The notes below the pieces were generated by a model. The model was not told where the DNA came from. It made no database searches and was given only the letters and a program-made list of their open reading frames with translations. Of a stretch of 64,000 bases of DNA, positions 17,779 through 27,433 are shown one piece after another. The DNA lies in the NCBI GenBank assembly GCA_024401335.1, contig JAKSLH010000010.1, forward strand, positions 27,000 through 90,999, in the 5' to 3' direction. The stretch is from Bacteroidales bacterium. GTDB taxonomy: Bacteria > Bacteroidota > Bacteroidia > Bacteroidales > Marinilabiliaceae. The translations under genes and the position numbers were made by a program. Numbering within the stretch: position 1 is the stretch's first letter; each line of letters opens with the position of its first letter.

Positions 17779-18330
17779 CTATGGCAACACAGTGCGGAAA
17801 TGCACCGGAGCCTTACCACTGCTGATAGCATTAAGCTTGCCCTTGAGCAATCTCTTCTTCAACATACCTATATGGTCGATGAACACCTTGCCGTCGAGAT
17901 GGTCGTATTCGTGCTGCACAACAACTGCACAATAGCCCTTAATCTCTTCAACGTGCTCTTCGAAATTCTCATCAAGATACTGAATCTTTATCGTTGTACT
18001 ACGACGCACATCCTCACTGATACCAGGCAAGCTCAAGCAGCCCTCTGTAGTCTGCATTGTCTCATTGCTCATCTCGAGTATATGCGCATTGATAAACACA
18101 CGCTTGAAATCCTTCACCTCAGGATAATCCTCTGCACATGGAGTAGCATCTATTACAAAAAGACGGATATTCTTGCCTATCTGAGGAGCCGCAATACCTA
18201 TACCTTCTGCCTTATACATGGTATCATACATGTCCTTGATCAACTTGTCAAGTCCTTCATAGTCTTTCGTAATATCCTCCGACATCTTTCTGAGTATAGG
18301 ATGTCCAAACTGTACAATCGGTAATATCAT
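17779..18330 (-). CDS. def: peptide deformylase
   Basis: The 183-aa metalloenzyme removes the formyl group from nascent proteins. All three motifs are intact: GIGIAAPQIG (43-52), EGCLSLPG (96-103, with metal ligand Cys98) and QHEYDHLDG (139-147, ligands His140 and His144, catalytic Glu141). The gene follows ruvX by 22 bases, in the order trkA-ruvX-def-dnaN, which suggests one transcript. Confidence 0.95.
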   Translation of the reverse strand: MILPIVQFGHPILRKMSEDITKDYEGLDKLIKDMYDTMYKAEGIGIAAPQIGKNIRLFVIDATPCAEDYPEVKDFKRVFINAHILEMSNETMQTTEGCLSLPGISEDVRRSTTIKIQYLDENFEEHVEEIKGYCAVVVQHEYDHLDGKVFIDHIGMLKKRLLKGKLNAISSGKAPVHFRTVLP

Positions 18331-18352
18331 ATCTTTTCTTTTTCTTTCTGTC

Positions 18353-18769
18353 CTACATATTGCTCTCCATGTATGTCTGGAGTATTATTGTTGCACTTAC
18401 CATGTCGACAGTGCCGTTCTTATTGTTTCTGTCACTCTTCTTCACGCCGCCGTCTATCATTGCCCTGAAGGCCAACTTAGTAGTAAAACGTTCATCCACC
18501 ATTTTTATTGGCAATGTCGGATAGTTTTTTTTCATCCTATTGACAAATGGCGTGATATATTGCATAGTCTCCGAATCTTCACCGGTGACCTTACGTGGCA
18601 AACCGATGACTATAGTCTCCACGTCCTCCTTCTCAATGTATCCCTTGATAAAATCAAAGAGTTCATGAGTAGCAACTGTAGTCAATCCATTAGCTATTAT
18701 CTTCAAAGGATCTGTTACAGCTATACCAGTACGCTTCTTACCATAATCTATCGCCAGTATTCTCCCCAT
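18353..18769 (-). CDS. ruvX: RuvX/YqgF putative Holliday junction resolvase/pre-16S rRNA nuclease
   Basis: This 138-aa RNase H-fold protein opens with ILAIDYGKKRTGIA, holding the first catalytic Asp, and has VIGLPRKVTGEDS and VDERFTTK as later conserved segments. YqgF is known for 5' processing of pre-16S rRNA in some bacteria and was proposed as a resolvase; which role applies here is not visible. It sits 18 bases after trkA and 22 before def. Confidence 0.92.
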   Translation of the reverse strand: MGRILAIDYGKKRTGIAVTDPLKIIANGLTTVATHELFDFIKGYIEKEDVETIVIGLPRKVTGEDSETMQYITPFVNRMKKNYPTLPIKMVDERFTTKLAFRAMIDGGVKKSDRNNKNGTVDMVSATIILQTYMESNM

Positions 18770-18787
18770 CGCAAATCACACCTCTCT

Positions 18788-20131
18788 CTACACAAACATT
18801 TTCTCCACTTTATGTATGCAATCCTGCATTGCAAACATCACAACCTTATCATAAGGAAGTATCTGCGTCAGTCCAGATGCTATTATCACCTCATCATTTC
18901 TCACTATCGCACCCACATTCATATCCTTAGGCAGATTAAGATCCTTAATAGGACTCTTAGTCACCTTAGAACCCGGTTGTGCGACGAGTTCAAGCATCTC
19001 AGAATTATTAGCAGTCAAGCACTTGACATACGCCACATGTGCATGCAAAGTATATCTATAAATGTGGCTGGCAGCGATAAGCTTCTTATTGAGCATAGTA
19101 CCGATACCGATACCTTCGGCCAACGGCATATAGTCGAGGTTTTCAACCTCAGCTATAGTCTTCTTTATACCCAGCTTCTTCGCCAACTGACATGAAAGAA
19201 TGTTAACCTCAGCATTATCAGTAACCGCCACGAACGCCTGCATCTTACTGATACCTTCATCCTTGAGCAGTTCAAGGTTTCGTCCGTCACCATTGATAAT
19301 CAACGTATTTTCCAACTTGTTAGTCAACTTTATCGACTTCTCTCTGTCGGCCTCAATCAGCTTCACATTGTAACGTCCCTTTGACTCCAATATTCTAGCC
19401 ACAAGACGTCCTATTCGGCTTCCGCCGATAATCATCACGTTGTTTATCTCGTACTGTTCCTTGCCCGCATCATCCAACACAAGAGGCATATTCTCACGTG
19501 TAGAGACGAAATAAGCAAGGTCACCATGCATAAGCATATCACCACCATGAGGGATGATGATATCGCCCTGCCTGTATATGGCAACTATATTATACTTCTT
19601 CTTTTTCTCCGGATCAATCTCAGAAAACAGCTTATTCAATATCGGAGCCCCTTCGCGGACCTTGATGACCGACAACACCACCTTGCCGTCGGACGACTCA
19701 TACCATTGACGTATGCCAACTCTCTGAATCGACTCTACGGCCTCCTGTGCGGCAAGTTGTTCAGGATAGATAATCTCATCAACACCCAGTCGTCTGAAGA
19801 AATCACAGTTTTCGGCCGTAAGATATTCCGAAGTATTTACACGAGCCACAGTTGTCTTTGCCCCCAGCTGCTTAGCCAGGATACAAGCCAGAATACTCAT
19901 GTCACGATACGGTGGAACGGCTATGAAAAGGTCAGCAGAACTTACATCTGCATCTTTAAGGTCTTCAAGAGATGTCATACTGCCACGGCGCGTCATCAGG
20001 TCGAGATGTGTCTCAACCTGCTGCAACTTATCATCGTCTTCGTCCATGAGTATCACCTCATGATCCGAATCGACAAACAGCTTTGCCAAATGTGTACCTA
20101 CAGCGCCAGCACCAGCGATAAATATTCTCAT
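18788..20131 (-). CDS. trkA: Trk potassium uptake regulatory subunit TrkA
   Basis: The 447-aa cytosolic protein has two tandem RCK units, each a Rossmann NAD-binding part (MRIFIAGAGAVGTHLA at the start; VMIIGGSRIGRLVARIL near 230) followed by a TrkA-C ligand domain. It gates the TrkH/TrkG potassium channel in response to nucleotide. The partner trkH is not in the window, which is mildly unusual because the two are often adjacent. It heads the trkA-ruvX-def-dnaN series and follows dapA by 38 bases. Confidence 0.94.
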   Translation of the reverse strand: MRIFIAGAGAVGTHLAKLFVDSDHEVILMDEDDDKLQQVETHLDLMTRRGSMTSLEDLKDADVSSADLFIAVPPYRDMSILACILAKQLGAKTTVARVNTSEYLTAENCDFFRRLGVDEIIYPEQLAAQEAVESIQRVGIRQWYESSDGKVVLSVIKVREGAPILNKLFSEIDPEKKKKYNIVAIYRQGDIIIPHGGDMLMHGDLAYFVSTRENMPLVLDDAGKEQYEINNVMIIGGSRIGRLVARILESKGRYNVKLIEADREKSIKLTNKLENTLIINGDGRNLELLKDEGISKMQAFVAVTDNAEVNILSCQLAKKLGIKKTIAEVENLDYMPLAEGIGIGTMLNKKLIAASHIYRYTLHAHVAYVKCLTANNSEMLELVAQPGSKVTKSPIKDLNLPKDMNVGAIVRNDEVIIASGLTQILPYDKVVMFAMQDCIHKVEKMFV

Positions 20132-20169
20132 CTCTTAAAATATGCTTAGCCCGATGGGGACAGACTATA

Positions 20170-21060
20170 TTAGATTAGCTTAAGCTTCTTCATCTCGTCG
20201 AGAAGGAGCTTCTTGTTAGCAGCTTCCATCTCACATAGTGGAGCTCTATAAACCTCTTCCATCATACCCATTGCAGCCAAAGCAGCCTTTACAGGTATCG
20301 GATTCGATTCAACAAACAACAAATCCATCAATTTGTTATATCTATAATGGATTTCGCGTGCCTCCTTGGCGTCACCAGCGATCGACAAAGCCATCATTCT
20401 GCTGAAATCCTTTGGGAATACGTTCGCTGCTACAGAGACACATCCGTCAGCGCCCAAAAGATTACAAAGCATAGAGATGCCGTCGTCACCCGAATAAACA
20501 TGGAAACCTGCTGGACGGTTCTGGAGCAGATACTCAACATTGTGGAGATTACCGCTCGCTTCCTTGACACCAACGATATTACCAAAGTCCTTCGCCAACT
20601 GAATAGCTACCTCAGGCTTGATAGACGAACCTGTTCTACCAGGTACATTATATAATATAATAGGAACATCCAAGTTCTTTGCCAATTCAGAGAAATGGAG
20701 ATACATTCCCTTTGAAGTTGGCTTATTATAATAAGGACCGACAACCAAAACCGCATCCACGCCTGCGTCAACAGCATTCTGTGTATATTTGATACAGCTC
20801 TGTGTCGAGTTACTTCCTGTTCCTGCAATAACAGTCATTCTGCCATTTACACGCTCCACTGCGTGACGGAACATCTCCGCATCTTCACTTTCACTCAATG
20901 TTGGTGTCTCACCTGTTGTACCACAGACAACAACACCCGATGTACCATTCTCTGCATGAAAATCAAGCAAACGGTCAAAAGCCTTGAAATCAATGCTTCC
21001 ATCTGCCTTGAATGGTGTAACCAATGCTGCAATTGATCCCTGAAGCGAAAATTTCGTCAT
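20170..21060 (-). CDS. dapA: 4-hydroxy-tetrahydrodipicolinate synthase
   Basis: The 296-aa TIM-barrel enzyme joins pyruvate and aspartate semialdehyde in lysine and meso-diaminopimelate synthesis. Visible residues: GTTGE (47-51), the catalytic Tyr137 in YNVPGRTG and the Schiff-base Lys166 in VGVKEASG. Length is standard. It has its own -7 box upstream and is divergent from the ACT-like gene, which may also belong to aspartate-family metabolism. Confidence 0.96.
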   Translation of the reverse strand: MTKFSLQGSIAALVTPFKADGSIDFKAFDRLLDFHAENGTSGVVVCGTTGETPTLSESEDAEMFRHAVERVNGRMTVIAGTGSNSTQSCIKYTQNAVDAGVDAVLVVGPYYNKPTSKGMYLHFSELAKNLDVPIILYNVPGRTGSSIKPEVAIQLAKDFGNIVGVKEASGNLHNVEYLLQNRPAGFHVYSGDDGISMLCNLLGADGCVSVAANVFPKDFSRMMALSIAGDAKEAREIHYRYNKLMDLLFVESNPIPVKAALAAMGMMEEVYRAPLCEMEAANKKLLLDEMKKLKLI

Positions 21061-21092
21061 ATATTTATTCCTCTATTTCAATTTCTACCACG

Positions 21093-21100
21093 CAAATTTA
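21093..21100 (-). promoter_or_regulatory. -7 box (TAAATTTG) for dapA
   Basis: TAAATTTG on the minus strand matches TAnnTTTG, 32 bases before the dapA ATG. No convincing -33 element was found. Confidence 0.6.
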
Positions 21101-21149
21101 TAAAATCTTTTGGTGAAACATTAAAGATATTAAAAATATTATTTAAACG

Positions 21150-21180
21150 CTTGTTAATTGATTAACAAATAGTACATTTG
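21150..21180 (+). promoter_or_regulatory. promoter of the ACT-like gene (-33 TTG, -7 TACATTTG)
   Basis: TACATTTG (21173-21180) fits the -7 consensus, with TTG at 21151 about 19 bases upstream. Transcription would begin near 21187, which favours the ATG at 21206 over 21194. Confidence 0.65.
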
Positions 21181-21205
21181 CAGTCGAATATAAATGATAT
21201 GTGAT

Positions 21206-21871
21206 ATGACTATTAGTCAAGCAGTAGAAAAAGTTGTAAAGGTAAAGCCTTTCATCATCGAAGCTCTGTCAGAAGGTCTTCTTAACATCTCATCTTTGGC
21301 TCGACAGATTCATCCTACAGTCGAGAAGATGGTACAGAAGCCTGTTAAACAGGGTGCTATAGTTATGGCGCTCAATCGTCTAGTTCCTAGCCTTGAAGAC
21401 AGCGGATTCGGTTCTTTCAAAGATGTCCTCAGCCAACTTGGTGACATCATAGTCCGTTCAAACCTTACAGACTACACATTCCGCAACAGCAACACCATAT
21501 TCGAAAGTCTCAACCGCACACTCAATGAGTTCAGCGGCAACCATGATGCTTTTTACACTATGGTTCGTGGCGTGTTCGAATCAAACCTCATCGTAGGTTC
21601 AGATTTCGTTAGTGTAGTTGAGAAGAACTTCGCTACAGAGGAGTGCACATACCGCAACGACAATCTATCTGCTATCACACTCAAGCTTCCAGCCAACAAC
21701 GTACAGGCATGCGGTTTCTATTACCAGATAATGAAATTCATCGCTTGGGAAGGCATCAACGTGAAGGAAGTTGTCTCTACAACAAATGAGTTCTCTATCA
21801 TCGTTGCAGAAGAAGATGTCGACAGAGCATTTACCATCCTCAAAAACCTCAAGACTTCAAATCGTATCTAA
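21206..21871 (+). CDS. ACT-domain-like protein, possible aspartokinase-type regulator
   Basis: With the start at 21206 (MTISQAVEKVV) the protein has 221 aa; an ATG at 21194 would add four residues but leave only ~7 bases of leader. The N-terminal 80 residues look like an all-helical segment with repeated VEKMVQKPVKQGAI motifs. The last ~70 (NLSAITLKLPANNVQACGFYYQIMKFIAWEGINVKEV-type) follow the beta-alpha-beta pattern of ACT domains, as in the C-terminus of aspartokinase. No kinase domain is present. An amino-acid sensing role is inferred, and divergence from dapA fits it weakly. Confidence 0.6.
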   Translation: MTISQAVEKVVKVKPFIIEALSEGLLNISSLARQIHPTVEKMVQKPVKQGAIVMALNRLVPSLEDSGFGSFKDVLSQLGDIIVRSNLTDYTFRNSNTIFESLNRTLNEFSGNHDAFYTMVRGVFESNLIVGSDFVSVVEKNFATEECTYRNDNLSAITLKLPANNVQACGFYYQIMKFIAWEGINVKEVVSTTNEFSIIVAEEDVDRAFTILKNLKTSNRI

Positions 21872-21888
21872 TACGAAAACAAGCATAC

Positions 21889-21920
21889 AAAAAAAGGAGA
21901 CCGTCAAGGCCTCCTTTTTT
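21889..21920. terminator. bidirectional Rho-independent terminator
   Basis: A-run plus GGAG pairs with CTCC plus T-run around a short loop, so both strands end in a T tract. It separates the convergent ACT-like gene and batE. Confidence 0.88.
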
Positions 21921-21942
21921 ATTATACATATATCGATCTACA

Positions 21943-22689
21943 CTAGATAACTTCTACATCAGTCTTCTTCATCCAGCCCACGTTACCATCTTTCAGCTTA
22001 ACCTCTATCCACTCTCCGAGTTCGCTCAAAATCTCCACATGTGTTCCTTCATGAAGGACAGCCATTTCAGAGCCATTCTTATCCGGTGATGTTGTCATAG
22101 TAACCGATGCACTCATTATAATAGCATCCTGGCCATCGATTATCTCACCTCTTTTATCTATTGATATAGTAATAGCGATGACAGCTAACACGACCGACAC
22201 AATAGCCGAGAAAAAGCCCAGCTTTCGGATAGCCACCGTATCAGTGAACAAGAATCCGCTAGCACCCAACAGCACGAGGACAAACAACACAACGAAAGTC
22301 CATGCCCAACCGTCAGAACTCATGATATTGGTAAACGAACGCCACCAGCGAACCAAGAACACAGGCTCGAGGGTCTGCATCTGATCAGTCATCGAATAAG
22401 CCTGTTCAAGATTAGCCTCCACATCAGGGTCATTAGGGTTCAGTCGTCGTGAACGCTCCATATTGAGAATAGCCTTTCCCAGTTTGCCTGACTTATAATA
22501 AGCGTAGCCAAGATTGTAATACAACGTTGCGCTCTCACGGCCTTCACTTAGAATAGTCTCATATGTCTCAATCGCCTCAGAATACTTACCTTCCTGACAA
22601 TCAGACAAAGCCTGTTGCATACGATATTCTGTCTCAGCATGTGACAACGAACATACGAAAACCAACAATATCAAAACTAAACTCTTCAT
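21943..22689 (-). CDS. batE: BatE: TPR, transmembrane and SH3-like protein
   Basis: The 248-aa protein is the last gene of the Bat (Bacteroides aerotolerance) operon. It has a signal peptide (MKSLVLILLVFVCSLSHA), two tetratricopeptide repeats (about 25-95, with TLYYNLGYAYYKSGKLGKA), two transmembrane helices (about 130-185) and a C-terminal bacterial SH3-like domain ending GNVGWMKKTDVEVI. This is the usual BatE build. It starts 19 bases after batD. Bat proteins are thought to form an envelope complex that helps survival in oxygen; the exact task of BatE is unknown. Confidence 0.88.
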   Translation of the reverse strand: MKSLVLILLVFVCSLSHAETEYRMQQALSDCQEGKYSEAIETYETILSEGRESATLYYNLGYAYYKSGKLGKAILNMERSRRLNPNDPDVEANLEQAYSMTDQMQTLEPVFLVRWWRSFTNIMSSDGWAWTFVVLFVLVLLGASGFLFTDTVAIRKLGFFSAIVSVVLAVIAITISIDKRGEIIDGQDAIIMSASVTMTTSPDKNGSEMAVLHEGTHVEILSELGEWIEVKLKDGNVGWMKKTDVEVI

Positions 22690-22708
22690 TTACTCCTTGT
22701 TTAACGTT

Positions 22709-24532
22709 CTACATCTGATCTTCTATCTGTCCTATGACATTCTCAGCCTCCTCATACACCTTCTCCATTGGTTCAGCAACCTCAACAGGTGCATAACGGG
22801 CAAACTCACAAGCATCCAACAAATTCATGAATGCATCAGCTGCCTCAGAACTTATATTATGCTTCTCCATCTCCTCCTTAGCATTATCTTTAGTCAAAAC
22901 GCTCAGAGGCAGAGTCAACTTGTCACTCAAATATCCCCACAACGCTCTCATAACCTCATCATAGAACGACTCACGCTGCTGTTCTTTCATATACTGCGCA
23001 GCCTTCTTCAATCTCTTCATAGCAGCCTTGTTTGCCCTACGACGCTTAACACCGCTTACATTCATGCTGTCTGCGACCTTCTTTCTGTAGAACATGAACA
23101 TAGCAACAAACAACACTGCAGGAATCAATAAGCAGACAAAGAACAAAGGAGAGAACAAGAAGAACTTATTCTTTATGTTGACCTCAGTATTGGAATGAAC
23201 ATATCGAATATCCTTACCGATATACTGAACCTGCTCTCTCGAATTGCCGGAGAACGTAACCTGGCCACCGCCTTGAGATGCAGCTCCATCACCCTTTTCT
23301 ACGTGAATCTTGAATGGGCCCTGCACCTTTGTCACATATTTGCCCTGTGATGGATCGAAATATGTGAAACTGATTTCTGGGATCTCAAAGTCGCCCTCTC
23401 GACGAGGTATTATCAGGTATTCTGCACTCTTAGTTCCCTTATAGCCCTTAACTGTAGCATCAACGTTGACATTCTCACTAGGATCGAACTCATCGAAATC
23501 CGAATGAATCTGTGGCTTAGGCAAGCTCAACAACTTAAGATTGCCCTCACCTGTAACGCTCAACTTAAGCTGAACGCTATTGTCAACCTTCACCTCTGTA
23601 GGACTTACTGTTGCCGTAAACTTAAAATCGCCGACGCCACCACTCGTCTTTGTTGATGACTGTGGCAAAGGCTTTACCTCAAGAGTAAGGCTATTACTTA
23701 CAGCACTGCGACGGACCATCTGGACATCATCAAAGAAACCTCCGAAGAATCCGCCTCCCGTATTGGTGCGCTGCTTTACAACAAACTCATATTCGGTAGG
23801 ATTGATAGTTATCTTTCCGCTCTTCTGTGGGATAAGAAGCTGTTTCTCTGACACAGCAGACTGATAAAGGACGCCATCCCTAACCTCTTGTTCAAACTGC
23901 AACTGGCTGCCAGTTGTCATATCCGACGCGACAAACTGAGTCAAGTCAGGACGTTTAATATCTGATATCTGCTGAAGATTAGCTCGAGTATATATTTTAG
24001 TTGTCAAAACGACTGCCTCACCTTCATACACCGAACTCCTGTTCAACGACTGAACAACAATGATATCCTTGGCATTGCCAGCCGACTGCTGTGACTGGTT
24101 TCTATTACCGATTTGTGAAGAGCCACTATTCTGAGGCACATTAGCCGACGCAGCCACCACATTAATGGTAACAGCATTAGAATTATACTGCTTGCCATCG
24201 GAAGTCACCCTAGCTGCTGGGATAGTAAACTTACCTTCCTTAAGCGCCTTAAGAACGAAAGTATATGTTGTTGTATTAGACTGAGTAACATTACCATTGA
24301 TAATTTGAACACTTCGAGAAGTCGATTGCGAAGGGCCCATAAGGACATCAAAATCACTAGTCTCACCCATACGCATATCGGTACCCGACGCATTGAGAGT
24401 GTACGACAGTTGAAACTTCTCACCAACTCTGACTGTAGAGGGAGCATTCCCCTCAAATGTTGTATTGTCACACCATGCCGACAACGGTATCATCATGACA
24501 ATAAAACACAATATACTTTTCAATATATTCAT
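22709..24532 (-). CDS. batD: BatD, oxygen-tolerance protein
   Basis: The chosen ATG (24532) gives a signal peptide MNILKSILCFIVMMIPLSA; an ATG 18 bases earlier is also possible. The 607-aa product has repeated immunoglobulin-like beta domains in the periplasm (TFEGNAPSTVRVGEKFQLSYT opens the first), one transmembrane segment near 460-485 and a basic helical cytosolic tail. This is the BatD family architecture. It lies between batC and batE. Confidence 0.88.
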   Translation of the reverse strand: MNILKSILCFIVMMIPLSAWCDNTTFEGNAPSTVRVGEKFQLSYTLNASGTDMRMGETSDFDVLMGPSQSTSRSVQIINGNVTQSNTTTYTFVLKALKEGKFTIPAARVTSDGKQYNSNAVTINVVAASANVPQNSGSSQIGNRNQSQQSAGNAKDIIVVQSLNRSSVYEGEAVVLTTKIYTRANLQQISDIKRPDLTQFVASDMTTGSQLQFEQEVRDGVLYQSAVSEKQLLIPQKSGKITINPTEYEFVVKQRTNTGGGFFGGFFDDVQMVRRSAVSNSLTLEVKPLPQSSTKTSGGVGDFKFTATVSPTEVKVDNSVQLKLSVTGEGNLKLLSLPKPQIHSDFDEFDPSENVNVDATVKGYKGTKSAEYLIIPRREGDFEIPEISFTYFDPSQGKYVTKVQGPFKIHVEKGDGAASQGGGQVTFSGNSREQVQYIGKDIRYVHSNTEVNIKNKFFLFSPLFFVCLLIPAVLFVAMFMFYRKKVADSMNVSGVKRRRANKAAMKRLKKAAQYMKEQQRESFYDEVMRALWGYLSDKLTLPLSVLTKDNAKEEMEKHNISSEAADAFMNLLDACEFARYAPVEVAEPMEKVYEEAENVIGQIEDQM

Positions 24533-24615
24533 ATGAGATGTCCTCATCAATAATAGTTATACAAAATCAAACCGCAAGTGTCATTAGCACGCAAAATTAT
24601 GAATAATTGGATATA

Positions 24616-25302
24616 TTACCAATTCTTTTCAATCTTGCGTTTTTGGCCCTCCTGCATTTTCTTCCTCTCTTCTTGCAACTTATTCTCATCGTTCTGAATA
24701 GCATTCAGCAAACGCTCTGCCTCCTCCTTATCCATCTGCTGTTGCTGATCCTGCTGCTGTTGCTGTTGTTGATCTTGCTGATCCTGCTGTTGTTGTTCTT
24801 GTTGCTGCTGCTGTTGTTGATCTTGATTCTGCTGGTTCTGATCTTGATTCTGCTGCTGTTGTTGCTTATCATCCAGTAACTTCTTGGTTGCCACAAGATT
24901 ATATCGAGTCTGGTCGTCAAGAGGATTGCTCTTAAGCGACTTCTTAAACGCCTCGATAGCCGGTTCGAGTTCTTGCTTTGCAAAGTGACAATCACCTATG
25001 TTGTGATACAGCTCACCAAGCTTATTCTTGTCAGTTTCCTTACTTGCTAACTGGTTGAATTTCTCAAGAGCCTCATCATACTTCTGCTGCTTGAAAAGCG
25101 AATTAGCATAGTTATAGTTAGCCTCATACGAATCAGGAGTCAAAGCCATTGCTTTAACGGCAGCCTCTTGAGCCTGGTCGAACAAGCTATCATGATAGAG
25201 CGTATAGCTATCACGAATATATTTGCGTTCTTGCTGTCCAAACGATATCATTGGTAACGCAAGAAATATCATAAACAATAAATGCTTCATAACTGTCTTC
25301 AT
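24616..25302 (-). CDS. batC: BatC: TPR protein with polyglutamine stretch
   Basis: The 228-aa exported protein has a signal peptide (residues 1-22), TPR repeats (about 45-135, for example SYEANYNYANSLFKQQKYDEA) and then about 55 residues made almost only of Gln, Asn and Asp before a charged C-terminus. The Gln block corresponds to 24730-24870 and is encoded by mixed CAG/CAA codons, so it is a compositional rather than pure triplet repeat. BatC has lost or never had the second TPR group of longer homologues. It starts six bases after batB. Confidence 0.85.
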   Translation of the reverse strand: MKTVMKHLLFMIFLALPMISFGQQERKYIRDSYTLYHDSLFDQAQEAAVKAMALTPDSYEANYNYANSLFKQQKYDEALEKFNQLASKETDKNKLGELYHNIGDCHFAKQELEPAIEAFKKSLKSNPLDDQTRYNLVATKKLLDDKQQQQQNQDQNQQNQDQQQQQQQEQQQQDQQDQQQQQQQDQQQQMDKEEAERLLNAIQNDENKLQEERKKMQEGQKRKIEKNW

Positions 25303-25308
25303 TTTAGC

Positions 25309-26388
25309 TTATTCCTTTATTGACGGTTCAATAAACAAATCTCTATTAGCATTCTTCCTCGTAAAGATATCAAAGCCCGACAACTTAGGATTCTTTCTTC
25401 CAAGAATCAACAAGTCGATGAGTAGCAGGATAAGAACCACCAGTTCAAAATACATAAACTGCTCATTATACGAAGTAAAGACCTTAGCCTCAAACTCCGA
25501 CTTCTCTATTGAGTTCAACTCTTCAATTAAGGCGTTAATACCCGAACGAATGTTATTAGCAGGCACATAAGCGCCATTACCGGCAGCGGCCACCTGCATA
25601 AGTGATTGTTCATCTATACGCGTAATCACCACCTGGCCATCCTTATCCTTAATGAAGTTGCGAAGATCTCCCGGAACAACAGGCACAGGTGCGCCCTTCG
25701 TCGTTCCCATTCCCACAGTGTACACCCTAACGCCCATCTGAGCAGCACGTTGAGCCGCCTCGATCGCATCATCTTCGTGATTTTCACCATCTGTGATGAC
25801 AACGATAGCACGATTTATATCCTGCTGCGAGCTGAACGAGTTAAGGCTAAGATTTATCGCTGCACCGATAGCGGTACCCTGAGTAGGAACCATATCTGTA
25901 GATATCGACTGCAGGAACATCTTTGCCGAAGGGTAATCAGTGGTAATAGGCAACTGAACATACGCCTGTCCGGCAAACACAACGATACCCAATCTATCAT
26001 CACCCAATTTATCGACCAATCGAGATACAGCCATCTTTGCCATATCCAATCTGGATGGAGAGATATCTTGAGCGTTCATACTGTTAGACACGTCCAAAGC
26101 GATCATCAGTTCTATACCCTTACGCTTTGACGTCTCCAGCTTAGCGCCGAACTGTGGTCCGGCAAGAACCAAGATCTGTATTGCAAACGCAACAATCAAT
26201 ATCCAGCTCTTCAAACGGAATCTACGATCGCTCATTGCAGGCATCAAGTGCGAGAGAAGCCTCATGTCACCAAAAGTCTCAAAAGCCTTCTTCCTCTTGC
26301 GTCCGAAATAGAGCATCATCAATGCAAAAACGGGTACAAGAATGAGCAGATATAGAAAATATGGATGTGCAAATCTAAATGAGTCCAT
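25309..26388 (-). CDS. batB: BatB, von Willebrand factor A domain membrane protein
   Basis: The 359-aa protein has two N-terminal transmembrane helices, a VWA domain with the metal-ion-dependent adhesion motif DVSNSM near 95-100 plus later TxT and D residues (VITDGENHEDD), and a C-terminal transmembrane helix (FELVVLILLLIDLLIL). This is the BatA/BatB architecture. It lies 12 bases after batA, its paralogue. The VWA domain probably faces the periplasm and binds a partner through Mg2+. Confidence 0.92.
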   Translation of the reverse strand: MDSFRFAHPYFLYLLILVPVFALMMLYFGRKRKKAFETFGDMRLLSHLMPAMSDRRFRLKSWILIVAFAIQILVLAGPQFGAKLETSKRKGIELMIALDVSNSMNAQDISPSRLDMAKMAVSRLVDKLGDDRLGIVVFAGQAYVQLPITTDYPSAKMFLQSISTDMVPTQGTAIGAAINLSLNSFSSQQDINRAIVVITDGENHEDDAIEAAQRAAQMGVRVYTVGMGTTKGAPVPVVPGDLRNFIKDKDGQVVITRIDEQSLMQVAAAGNGAYVPANNIRSGINALIEELNSIEKSEFEAKVFTSYNEQFMYFELVVLILLLIDLLILGRKNPKLSGFDIFTRKNANRDLFIEPSIKE

Positions 26389-26400
26389 AACAAAAAATAC

Positions 26401-27420
26401 TTATGGTAATGTTCTTAAAATCGTATTGCGCAATACTACCTCTAGGAGCAACAGAAGCAATGCAACGATCGCAAATGGCAGATACTCCTCCGTCTTCTTA
26501 GTGTATTCACGCACATCAAGTATCGTCTTCTCCATCTCGTCAATCTCCTCATAGATGGCCTGAAGGCTCTTCTTGTTTGTAGCACGGAAATATTTACCAC
26601 CTGTCATGTCGGCAATTTTAGTCATCAGTTCTTCATCGATGTTGACCTCCTGATCGACATATTGAGTCTGAACCTGCTGACCATTTATGCCATACGGAGT
26701 GACCACCTGCACAGGCACCTGGGCTGTTCCCCTTGTTCCCACGCCGATAGTATAGACTCTAATGCCAAACGTCTGAGCTATTTCAGCCGCTTTCTGCGGA
26801 GTGATATCGCCTCTATTGTTACAGCCATCCGTCAAGAGAATGATAACCTTGCTTTTTGCCTTGCTATCTTTAATTCTACTTATAGACGTTGCCAGTCCCA
26901 TACCGATAGCCGTTCCATCTTCCAACATACCATTGGTCACGTCGTTAAAAAGGTTTGTCAAGGCAGTATGGTCGGTAGTCAGAGGGCATTGCGTAAAGCT
27001 CTCTCCAGCAAAAATCACAAGACCGATATTGTCGTTTGGACGGCTTGATATAAACTGAATACCAACATCTTTAGCAGCTTCCAGACGATTAGGCTTGAAG
27101 TCAATCGCCTGCATACTACCTGAGATATCTATAGCCATCACAATATCAATACCCTCGGTCTTCTCGTCCCTGAAGCTATTGCTTGACTGTGGTCGAGCTA
27201 TAACTGCGACAACAGCAACAAGCGCCAACATACGCAACACCATAGGCACATGTCTCAGATAGCTCTTCCACGAGCGTTTCTGACCGGCAAATGGCTTTAT
27301 AGTAGAGAGTTGTATAGTGGCATTCAGCGTCTTACGCTTATATATATACCATGCCACATAAAAAGGTATCACCAACAGAACCCAAAAGACTCCCGGATGT
27401 AAAAAAGTTATGCCTTCCAT
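26401..27420 (-). CDS. batA: BatA, von Willebrand factor A domain membrane protein
   Basis: The 339-aa protein has transmembrane helices at about 8-25 and 60-75, a VWA domain with the MIDAS motif DISGSM near 97 and LLTDGCNNRGD, and a C-terminal helix (YLPFAIVALLLLLLEVVL). It is the first of two VWA genes. It lies 13 bases after the uncharacterised gene at 27.4-28.4 kb. Confidence 0.92.
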   Translation of the reverse strand: MEGITFLHPGVFWVLLVIPFYVAWYIYKRKTLNATIQLSTIKPFAGQKRSWKSYLRHVPMVLRMLALVAVVAVIARPQSSNSFRDEKTEGIDIVMAIDISGSMQAIDFKPNRLEAAKDVGIQFISSRPNDNIGLVIFAGESFTQCPLTTDHTALTNLFNDVTNGMLEDGTAIGMGLATSISRIKDSKAKSKVIILLTDGCNNRGDITPQKAAEIAQTFGIRVYTIGVGTRGTAQVPVQVVTPYGINGQQVQTQYVDQEVNIDEELMTKIADMTGGKYFRATNKKSLQAIYEEIDEMEKTILDVREYTKKTEEYLPFAIVALLLLLLEVVLRNTILRTLP

Positions 27421-27433
27421 AGTTATCCTCTGA

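Noticed and set aside
24607-24879. Plus-strand leucine-rich frame
   Set aside because: It is the complement of the glutamine codons of BatC (CAG/CAA read as CTG/TTG), so a shadow rather than a membrane protein.
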